Shown here piece by piece: positions 1 through 5,253 of a stretch of DNA of 5,546 nucleotides (position 1 is its first letter; every line of letters begins with the position of its first letter). Below the pieces are notes generated by a model, which was not told where the DNA came from, made no database searches, and saw nothing but the letters and a program-made list of their open reading frames with translations. The stretch is from Actinomycetota bacterium (GTDB lineage: Bacteria > Actinomycetota > Acidimicrobiia > Acidimicrobiales > Ilumatobacteraceae). Location of the stretch: the NCBI GenBank assembly GCA_009705435.1, contig WLTJ01000126.1:1-5546 (forward strand). The letters are read 5' to 3'. Made by a program: the position numbers and the translations under genes.

Positions 1-1
1 C

Positions 2-379
2 ACCCTCGACAATGAGGTTGGAAAAATGGTGGGAGAAATCCCTGAAGATAAACGCCAACTAGTCACAGGCCACGAGTCACTTGGCTACTTCGCGGCGCGT
101 TACGGATTTTCGCTGACTGGAGCTGTGATTCCGGGACTTTCAAGTGAATCTGAATCGGCCGCCGGTGACCTTTCGGCACTGAAGGAAAAGATCGTTGAGC
201 AACAGGTCAATGTGATCTTTACCGAACTTGGAACCGATCGAGATGTCGTTGATGCTTTGGCAACAGATGCCGGAGTCACAGTTGTTGAACTCAGCACGCA
301 CTTATTGCCGACAGATGGTTCCTATCGTTCCTTCCTGATTGATCTAGCCTCCACAATCGTCAATGCTCTGAAGTCCTAA
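2..379 (+). CDS. Zinc-type ABC transporter solute-binding protein, C-terminal part (5' end outside window)
   Basis: This is the C-terminal 125 residues of a cluster A-I (ZnuA/TroA/AztC-like) metal-binding protein, which would capture the ion outside the membrane and deliver it to the permease encoded next. The frame is open to the left edge, so the ATG at 26 is internal and the N-terminus with signal peptide and first two His ligands is missing. Visible hallmarks are GHESLGYFAARYGF (His codon at 71-73), the short ISSES/SAA-like stretch before a helix ending in VNVIFTE, and the terminal P-T-D-G-SY...LASTIVNAL helix. In the family the His of the GHxxxGYFA motif is the third metal ligand; Mn-binding PsaA-type proteins carry Glu there, so His favours zinc. 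The Glu at 287-289 sits about where the fourth, acidic ligand is expected; that alignment is my inference. The TAA stop lies 9 nt before the permease start, in an operon. Confidence 0.9.
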   Translation, partial: TLDNEVGKMVGEIPEDKRQLVTGHESLGYFAARYGFSLTGAVIPGLSSESESAAGDLSALKEKIVEQQVNVIFTELGTDRDVVDALATDAGVTVVELSTHLLPTDGSYRSFLIDLASTIVNALKS

Positions 380-388
380 GATGACAGT

Positions 389-1225
389 GTGTCGCAGATG
401 ATTGATCCGTTTCTCAATAACGGGTTTATGCAACGGGCACTGTTCGCGGGAATCCTGGTGTCACTGACATGCGCCGTCGTTGGAACGTATGTTGTCCTGC
501 GCGGGATGGCCTTCATCGGCGATGCTTTGGCCCATGGGGTTCTCCCTGGAGTGGCGATGGCCACAATTCTCGGCTTACCCACAATGCTTGGTGCTGCCGT
601 CGGTGCTGTGGTGATGATTGGTGGTGTGGGTCTCATCACGGCTCGTTCAAAACTCTCTAATGACACGGCGATCGGACTTTTGTTCATTGGTTTATTGGCT
701 CTTGGTGTTGTTTTGGTCTCAAGTTCTGATTCATTGACTGGTGATTTAGAAGCCATTCTTTTTGGACAATTTCTCGGCGTGGATGCAACAGATCTCTTGG
801 TGCAGACGATCGCCTTACTCGCCGTCTGCGCAATCTCGTTGTACTCTGCGCGTCCATTTTTGCTTCTCTGCTTTGACATCGACCTGGTGCGCACGATGGG
901 GTACAAAGCGCAGTGGTATCACCGCTTGATGTTGTTGATGATTGCCGCCACCGTCGTGGTTTCATTTCAAACAGTCGGCTCACTCTTGGTTTTCGGCATG
1001 TTGTTGGCGCCAGCGGGGGTGGGAGCTCTTTTGGCCAGGCGCATTGGCTCAATGATGTTGTGGGCTGCAGGCACTGGGGTGCTCTCAACCTATTTCGGTC
1101 TGTTGGCCTCATATCATTTCTCGTGGGCGGCTGGCGCGAGTGTCGTGCTGACTGCAGTCGCGATCTTTTTCCTCACTTTGGTGTTCGTATCCGTTCGTAA
1201 AAGTCTCACATCGGCGAGCGCATGA
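389..1225 (+). CDS. ABC-3 family metal (zinc) transporter permease
   Basis: This 278-residue membrane subunit of the metal importer is of the ZnuB/MntB/AztB type and of normal length for the family. It would dimerise in the cytoplasmic membrane and pass the ion from the binding protein inward, powered by the ATPase encoded next. Hydrophobic segments alternate along the whole chain (roughly residues 16-38, 53-83, 93-112, 134-154, 178-212, 221-242 and 246-268). Family motifs include GDALAHGVLPGVA at 44-56, where the conserved His follows the first helix, and SFQTVGSLLVFGMLLAPA at 192-209. The FDIDLVRTMGYK stretch near 162-173 fits the cytoplasmic coupling loop. The start used is GTG at 389, 9 nt after the upstream stop; an in-frame ATG at 398 would shorten the protein by three residues, and neither has a strong Shine-Dalgarno. 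The end overlaps the ATPase gene by ATGA, indicating coupled translation. Confidence 0.93.
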   Translation: MSQMIDPFLNNGFMQRALFAGILVSLTCAVVGTYVVLRGMAFIGDALAHGVLPGVAMATILGLPTMLGAAVGAVVMIGGVGLITARSKLSNDTAIGLLFIGLLALGVVLVSSSDSLTGDLEAILFGQFLGVDATDLLVQTIALLAVCAISLYSARPFLLLCFDIDLVRTMGYKAQWYHRLMLLMIAATVVVSFQTVGSLLVFGMLLAPAGVGALLARRIGSMMLWAAGTGVLSTYFGLLASYHFSWAAGASVVLTAVAIFFLTLVFVSVRKSLTSASA

Positions 1226-1983
1226 CTAACACCGCCGTTGTCGCTCGACGTTTAGCAGTGGGTTATGGCGGTCGGGCCGTGCTCAGCGGCATTGACGCTT
1301 ATTTGAAAGCCGGTGGGTCAACCGCACTCGTGGGCTCAAATGGATCTGGCAAATCGACTCTCTTGAAGACTCTTGCTGGCTTGCTTCCGCCAGTGAGCGG
1401 TGCACTGGAAATCATGGGTGGAGCAGTGACGGAGATGTCGCACAAAGTTGCCTATCTCAGTCAGTTTCATCCAAATGGTTTCGTCCTGCCCTTATGTGCC
1501 GTGGATGTTGTGCGCATGGCGCGTTATGACCAACGCGGACGTTGGGCAAGGCGTTCACAAACAGATGACGCGATTGTTGCTGAGTCCATGGACATGATGA
1601 AAATATCCAACTTGGGCGATATTCCTTTGCGCGACTTGTCTGGCGGTCAGCAACAACGCGTCTATCTCGCTCAGGTTTTGGCCCGTCGCGCGGGATTGTT
1701 GTTACTTGATGAACCAACAGCCGGCCTTGATGCACCGGGACGGGCTGCCTATACGGAAGCCATGGTCTTTGAAAGAGAACGCGGTGCGGCCATAGTGACG
1801 GCTACTCACGATGTTGCTGAGGCATCAACCTGCGATCGCGTTTTGCTTGTTGCGGGACGCATTGTTGCTGATGGACCACCAGCGATAGTGATGACTCCAG
1901 AAAACCTTTTGGAAACCTTCGGCATTGGACTCACCAAAGTCGGCGATCACCTAGTTGTCACCGAACATCATCACGACCACTGA
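1222..1983 (+). CDS. ABC transporter ATP-binding protein of the metal importer (ZnuC/AztA-like)
   Basis: This 253-residue cytoplasmic ATPase would energise the permease encoded immediately upstream. All nucleotide-binding elements are intact: Walker A GSNGSGKST at residues 38-46, Q-loop Gln81 in YLSQ, signature LSGGQQQR at 139-146, Walker B LLLLDE at 159-164, D-loop GLD at 168-170 and switch His196 in ATHD. The ATG lies inside the permease stop (ATGA overlap), preceded by a modest GGCGAG purine stretch, which fixes the start and implies translational coupling. The C-terminus ends in EHHHDH, a small His cluster that could bind metal; such tails are common in metal-transport ATPases, so this is suggestive only. 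The operon context and the His-rich neighbour point to zinc, although manganese cannot be excluded from this subunit alone. Its TGA stop is 4 nt from the stop of the convergent His-rich gene. Confidence 0.94.
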   Translation: MTNTAVVARRLAVGYGGRAVLSGIDAYLKAGGSTALVGSNGSGKSTLLKTLAGLLPPVSGALEIMGGAVTEMSHKVAYLSQFHPNGFVLPLCAVDVVRMARYDQRGRWARRSQTDDAIVAESMDMMKISNLGDIPLRDLSGGQQQRVYLAQVLARRAGLLLLDEPTAGLDAPGRAAYTEAMVFERERGAAIVTATHDVAEASTCDRVLLVAGRIVADGPPAIVMTPENLLETFGIGLTKVGDHLVVTEHHHDH

Positions 1984-1987
1984 CTTG

Positions 1988-2266
1988 CTAGTGCTCGTCC
2001 CAGTGATCATTGTGAGAAGCGTGGAGATGCCCATCGTGTAGATAGTCGATGTGGTCTCCATGTGCCACCGCTACATGTCCACAATCAGGGCCATGTTGAT
2101 GTTCGTGCTCTTCGTGAGCGACGCATCCAGCGAGATCGCACTCATCCCAATGATCTTCGTGCTGATGATGCAAATGACCGTCATGCACATAATCCAAGTG
2201 ATCATCATGAACAACTGCGGCGTGTCCGCAATCGGGTCCATGGACATGAGGGTGTTCGTGCTTCAC
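1988..2266 (-). CDS. Small His/Asp-rich putative metal-binding protein with two HGPDCGH modules
   Basis: This 92-residue soluble protein contains 26 His, 14 Asp and 4 Cys, with no signal peptide or membrane segment. It is built from two copies of one module: residues 9-42 and 58-91 (49-residue period) each read HGPDCGH, then AV-H-DH-DY-HDGHLH, then H-DHWDE, and are identical at 26 of 34 positions. The linker (43-57) adds Cys43 and Cys48 and an HEHQ run. Such density of HxH, DH and CxH pairs implies several transition-metal sites. Beside a zinc importer the best guess is a cytoplasmic zinc buffer, store or donor, but function is inferred. I recall short single-module relatives in actinobacteria, often with uninformative or misleading zinc-transport names. 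The start is GTG at 2266: an in-frame TGA lies a few codons upstream and no ATG intervenes. No Shine-Dalgarno is visible, which with a -10-like hexamer suggests a leaderless mRNA. Confidence 0.85.
   Translation of the reverse strand: MKHEHPHVHGPDCGHAAVVHDDHLDYVHDGHLHHQHEDHWDECDLAGCVAHEEHEHQHGPDCGHVAVAHGDHIDYLHDGHLHASHNDHWDEH
1994..2110 (-). repeat. Second copy of the internal His-rich module (encodes residues 53-91)
   Basis: This is the C-terminal copy of the same module, starting 147 nt downstream of the first in the reading direction. The conserved core keeps every His, Asp, Cys, Tyr and Trp of the first copy except one His replaced by Ala (His34 versus Ala83) and one Asp replaced by Gly (Asp21 versus Gly70). 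Other changes are mostly conservative or small swaps, such as Val/Ala, Leu/Ile and Glu/Asn. Confidence 0.8.
2141..2257 (-). repeat. First copy of the internal His-rich module (encodes residues 4-42)
   Basis: This is the N-terminal copy of a 39-codon duplicated module within the His-rich gene. Over the 34-codon core (2141-2242) it matches the second copy at about 69 of 102 bases by hand count and 26 of 34 residues. Amino-acid identity exceeds nucleotide identity, so many differences are silent. This indicates an old duplication held under selection for the metal-ligand pattern. Confidence 0.8.
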
Positions 2267-2272
2267 GGAACA

Positions 2273-2278
2273 ATTATG
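2273..2278 (-). promoter_or_regulatory. Candidate -10 element for leaderless transcription of the His-rich gene
   Basis: On the minus strand the hexamer CATAAT matches TATAAT at five of six positions and ends 6 nt before the GTG start at 2266. Transcription starting at the usual distance would begin at or next to the start codon, giving a leaderless mRNA, a common arrangement in actinobacteria. It agrees with the absence of a Shine-Dalgarno. No -35 consensus is seen at the expected spacing; that region is occupied by the 18-bp palindrome. This is a prediction from spacing and sequence only. Confidence 0.4.
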
Positions 2279-2283
2279 TCATA

Positions 2284-2301
2284 CGCAGGATTAATCCTGC
2301 G
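2284..2301. promoter_or_regulatory. Perfect 18-bp palindrome (candidate operator or hairpin)
   Basis: CGCAGGATTAATCCTGCG is its own reverse complement over all 18 bases. It spans the TAA stop of the acyl-CoA synthetase gene (2291-2293) and ends 17 nt before the GTG of the His-rich gene. Relative to a transcription start at that GTG it would cover about -35 to -18, where a repressor or activator could act. As RNA it can form a 7-bp stem with a UUAA loop, but no U-tract follows on either strand, so it is not a typical intrinsic terminator. It does not resemble the AT-rich Zur/Fur boxes I know. Confidence 0.5.
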
Positions 2302-3967
2302 GGAACGTGTCGCGTAATTCTCGCTTGAGAATCTTTCCCGAGGCGTTTCGTGGCAGTGGCTCGGTCACGAAGACAACTCGGCTCGGAACTTTGAAGGAAG
2401 CCAGCATCGTTGCCACATGCGAGCGCAGAGTATCCACATCAAGTTCGTGATCAGGTTTAAGCATCACCGCACAGGCCAGTTCTTCGCCGAGTCGCTCGTG
2501 GGGAAGACCAAAGACGGCACATTCGTGGACCGCCGGTAACTCATAAATTGCTGCTTCAACTTCAGCGCAGAAGATATTCTCGCCAGCGCGAATCACCATA
2601 TCTTTCGCACGATCGAGGACGAACACGAAACCTTCTTCGTCAATCTTGCCGAGGTCTCCAGAGCGCAACCATCCGTTGACGATTGTCTCGGCTGTGGCCT
2701 CGGGTCGATTCCAATAGCCACGAATGAGATGGGGTCCTTTGAACCAAATCTCGCCGATTTCATTGGCTGGCAAGGTGTGGCCGTCTGCGTCACGCGTTTC
2801 AATCTGCAAAATGGGAGTGCCACGCCCCGTTGAAGTGGGATGCAACAAATAATCGGGACCCGTGTTTTGTGGTCCGTACGCATTCGTTTCGGTCATCCCA
2901 TAACCGATACCGGGCTGTCCTTTTTTGAAATTACTGGAGACTCGTTTGACGAGTTCGGGAGGAGCGGGGGCGCCACCTCCGCCAACACTTGCCAAACTTG
3001 ACACGTCGTACTGGGAGAAATTGGGGCACTCCAACAAATCCCATGACTGAGTGGGGACGCCAACAAAGTTAGTAATTTTCTCACGCTGAATCAGTTGCAA
3101 AGCGCGTTCTGGTTCCCACTTGTACATGATGACAAGTTTCAGTCCGCCAACGAAACAACTCATCATCACTGGAATGCATCCTGTGACATGAAAGAGCGGG
3201 ACGACCAAGATGAATGATGGGGCGATCCCCGTTGAATCCTTCGGATCTTTTGGATAGCGCACGTTTTGAATTGTTGTCCGACAAGAGAACCCGAGTAAGG
3301 CCTGAATGATTGACCGATGCGTGCTGACTGCACCTTTGGGGCGACCAGTCGTACCACTGGTATAGAGAATCGTGGCGTCATCATCTGGAGCGATATCAGC
3401 CGCAGGCATCGCCTCGCCAAGCATGATCGCGTCTTCCCAGCGATCAAAGCCTGGGAGCAAAGGCTTCTTTGAGCGACAGACAACCCCACGAATGCCAAGG
3501 CGAGCCACGGACTTGACTGAGCGCTCGGCGCGTTCTTCATCGCAGAGTAAAACCTTGGCCCCACTGTCCTCAAGAGCGAAGTCATTCTCGTCTTGAGTCC
3601 ACCACGCATTAAAAGAAACAGACACTGCACCAATCGACAGGATGGCTGCAAAGGAAATCACCCATTCGGGATAGTTACGCATAGCGATCGCTACTCGGTC
3701 GCCTTTTTTAATGCCGTATGTGTTGACCAGCATCGCTGCCACTGCGTCAACATGTTTCATCGTTTCATCAAAAGTCCAGCGTTCATCCTCATAGACAACA
3801 AAAACTGATTCTCCACGTGTGCGTGATAGATCAAAAACTTCGCGCAGGTTATTGGGGGCATTCTTGAATGCTGTGACTTCAAAGCCGGCAATTGAAATGA
3901 GATGTGTTTCAAATGGTGCGCCAGGCGCTGTCAATTTTGCAATGGCCTCTTGATGACTGACTGGCAT
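2291..3967 (-). CDS. AMP-forming acyl-CoA synthetase (class I adenylate-forming enzyme, FadD-like)
   Basis: This 558-residue cytoplasmic enzyme of normal family length should activate a carboxylic acid with ATP to an acyl-adenylate and transfer it to CoA. Motifs are complete and in order: phosphate-binding loop YTSGTTGRPK at 202-211, GYGMTE at 355-360, SGDLG with the ribose-binding Asp at 436-440, the hinge DRAKDMVIRAGEN at 452-464, and PRNASGK at 539-545 with the catalytic Lys545 of the mobile C-terminal domain. The ATG is preceded by a GGGGGGA stretch at good distance. Overall character is closest to medium/long-chain fatty acid-CoA ligases, but the substrate cannot be read from sequence, and aryl or other branched acids remain possible. 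It lies 44 nt after the radical SAM gene on the same strand, so it may be co-transcribed with it. The stop codon sits inside an 18-bp palindrome 24 nt before the His-rich gene. Confidence 0.93.
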   Translation of the reverse strand: MPVSHQEAIAKLTAPGAPFETHLISIAGFEVTAFKNAPNNLREVFDLSRTRGESVFVVYEDERWTFDETMKHVDAVAAMLVNTYGIKKGDRVAIAMRNYPEWVISFAAILSIGAVSVSFNAWWTQDENDFALEDSGAKVLLCDEERAERSVKSVARLGIRGVVCRSKKPLLPGFDRWEDAIMLGEAMPAADIAPDDDATILYTSGTTGRPKGAVSTHRSIIQALLGFSCRTTIQNVRYPKDPKDSTGIAPSFILVVPLFHVTGCIPVMMSCFVGGLKLVIMYKWEPERALQLIQREKITNFVGVPTQSWDLLECPNFSQYDVSSLASVGGGGAPAPPELVKRVSSNFKKGQPGIGYGMTETNAYGPQNTGPDYLLHPTSTGRGTPILQIETRDADGHTLPANEIGEIWFKGPHLIRGYWNRPEATAETIVNGWLRSGDLGKIDEEGFVFVLDRAKDMVIRAGENIFCAEVEAAIYELPAVHECAVFGLPHERLGEELACAVMLKPDHELDVDTLRSHVATMLASFKVPSRVVFVTEPLPRNASGKILKRELRDTFPQD

Positions 3968-3972
3968 ATATT

Positions 3973-3979
3973 TCCCCCC
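3973..3979 (-). promoter_or_regulatory. Probable ribosome binding site of the acyl-CoA synthetase gene
   Basis: On the minus strand GGGGGGA lies 5 nt before the ATG at 3967. It is the clearest purine-rich Shine-Dalgarno candidate in the window and supports this start codon. Confidence 0.5.
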
Positions 3980-3991
3980 GCAAGAACTGTC

Positions 3992-4010
3992 CCTCTCACG
4001 GTAGTGGAGG
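3992..4010. other. Imperfect inverted repeat in the radical SAM-ligase spacer
   Basis: CCTC-t-CAC and GTGGAGG can pair as a 7-bp stem with a one-base bulge around a GGTA loop. It begins 1 nt after the radical SAM stop codon in the reading direction and fills half of the 44-nt spacer. No U-tract follows on the minus strand, so termination is doubtful. It could be an mRNA-stabilising or processing hairpin, or chance. Confidence 0.2.
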
Positions 4011-4011
4011 C

Positions 4012-5253
4012 TTAGTCTTGAAGCATTATTTCATCAGGGAATCGGCCAGCATTGATGAGGGCCACCATTTTTTTCATGGGTTCGCTGGTATGTCGGAAAA
4101 AGGATTGGAATCCGTCACAGAGGTGATTCAAACCAGGTTCGCCGTCGGGAGTCGTAGCAAAGCGGTCCTTGGGACAACCGCCGTTACAGGCAAATCTGAC
4201 ATCACATTTTTGGCACATGGTCGGCAGGGTGATTTGTTTATTGCGACCAAAAGTGACTTGCTGAGGTGCGGTGACGAGGTCAATCAACGGGGTGTGGTGG
4301 ATGTTGCCGAGTTTGTGATCGGGTTCAACGAAATGGTCGCACGAATAAAGATCACCGTTATGTTCAAGGACGAGTGCCGACCCGCAAGTCGGTGCGTGGA
4401 CGCACAGACTGTATTGCCCGATGTGAGCGCCGAGGGTGACATCAAACATCTGAATAAATATCTCGCCAACATCGCGCTTGACCCATTCGTCGAATATTGC
4501 ATTCAGGAAGTTCCCGTATTGCTGCCCAGTGATCGAGCGACTCGTGACCAGATTGCCATTTTGGGTGTACAGGATGCGTCGTCGCCCCGGTTTGTCGCTC
4601 CAACCTTTTTCGGCGATGGGCAGAGTCTCGGGATTCGCACGTTCAACAATCGGGATGAATTGAAGATGTTTGGCCTGTAAGACATCTCGAAAAAACGTGT
4701 ACACCTCCAGTGGTCTGTCTACATTTGCCGAGTTCAGTGAGCACAAAATATTTGTTTCAACTTGGTATTTGTCGAGCAACTCCCAAGCTTTGAACACATC
4801 ATCAAAACTTCCACGCCCATCCTTCCAGACCCGGAATTCATCATGCATCTCTTGGGGTCCGTCAATACTCAGTCCGACTAAGACATTGTTCTGCTTCAAG
4901 AAAACTGCCCACTCATCGGTGAGCAGCGTTCCATTGGTTTGCATGGTGTGTTCAATCGTCTGCGCGGGTCGGGCATATTGGGCAATCAGTGCGATCACTG
5001 AGCGATAAAAATCCAGACCCATCAATGTGGGTTCGCCACCTTGCCAGGCGACTGAGACGGGTCCGTCGGGTTGAGAACTGAGAAGTTGTTGCAGATAAGT
5101 CTGCAAAGTGTCTCGTGACATGCGCATGCTCTCGCCTGGATAGAGAGCGTCTTTCGAGAGAAAAAAGCAGTAGGTGCAGTCAAGATTGCAAATGGCACCC
5201 GTTGGCTTAGCAAGTAAATGAAAGGCCGCTTGAGTGGGTCGGGAATTACTCAT
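4012..5253 (-). CDS. Radical SAM/SPASM protein, anaerobic sulfatase-maturating enzyme (anSME) family
   Basis: This 413-residue protein is of usual anSME length. The family uses AdoMet radical chemistry to oxidise a Cys or Ser of a sulfatase to formylglycine. KPTGAICNLDCTYCFFLSK carries the radical SAM cluster ligands Cys22, Cys26 and Cys29; QGGEP at 71-75 is the AdoMet motif. The SPASM domain has Cys284, 290, 305, 347, 350, 356, 360 and 379, with spacing nearly identical to clostridial anSME (two auxiliary [4Fe-4S] clusters), and Asp306 right after Cys305 matches its proposed catalytic base. I chose ATG 5253 rather than 5382: the 43 extra residues show no family similarity and overlap the dioxygenase coding sequence, whereas 5253 gives an ATGAGTAA 8-nt overlap. 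No strong Shine-Dalgarno is seen, consistent with coupling. No sulfatase is visible in the window, so the substrate is unknown; maturation of another peptide is possible. Confidence 0.9.
   Translation of the reverse strand: MSNSRPTQAAFHLLAKPTGAICNLDCTYCFFLSKDALYPGESMRMSRDTLQTYLQQLLSSQPDGPVSVAWQGGEPTLMGLDFYRSVIALIAQYARPAQTIEHTMQTNGTLLTDEWAVFLKQNNVLVGLSIDGPQEMHDEFRVWKDGRGSFDDVFKAWELLDKYQVETNILCSLNSANVDRPLEVYTFFRDVLQAKHLQFIPIVERANPETLPIAEKGWSDKPGRRRILYTQNGNLVTSRSITGQQYGNFLNAIFDEWVKRDVGEIFIQMFDVTLGAHIGQYSLCVHAPTCGSALVLEHNGDLYSCDHFVEPDHKLGNIHHTPLIDLVTAPQQVTFGRNKQITLPTMCQKCDVRFACNGGCPKDRFATTPDGEPGLNHLCDGFQSFFRHTSEPMKKMVALINAGRFPDEIMLQD

Noticed and set aside
376..906. 176-codon open frame on the - strand opposite the permease
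   Set aside because: Its product is a low-complexity Thr/Pro/Ser/Arg-rich chain typical of the complement of a membrane-protein gene. The permease on the other strand is clear.
2284..2301. Palindrome as a Zur operator
   Set aside because: Actinobacterial and proteobacterial Zur boxes I know are AT-rich with TGAAAA..TTTTCA or similar arms. This site has GC-rich arms and does not match.
2284..2301. Palindrome as a Rho-independent terminator of the ligase gene
   Set aside because: The possible stem is only 7 bp with a UUAA loop and is followed by a mixed sequence rather than a U-tract. The stop codon also lies within the loop region.
2051..2328. Two overlapping 88-codon frames on the + strand opposite the His-rich gene
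   Set aside because: Their openness follows from the repetitive CAC/CAT/GAT-rich codons of the opposite strand. Neither shows a ribosome site or recognisable domain.
3166..3651. 161-codon open frame on the - strand inside the ligase gene
   Set aside because: It is an alternative frame of the acyl-CoA synthetase, which is intact and carries all family motifs across this stretch.
4018..4680. 220-codon open frame on the + strand
   Set aside because: It is antisense to the radical SAM gene, whose cluster Cys and SPASM spacing are unmistakable. The translated product shows no recognisable domain.
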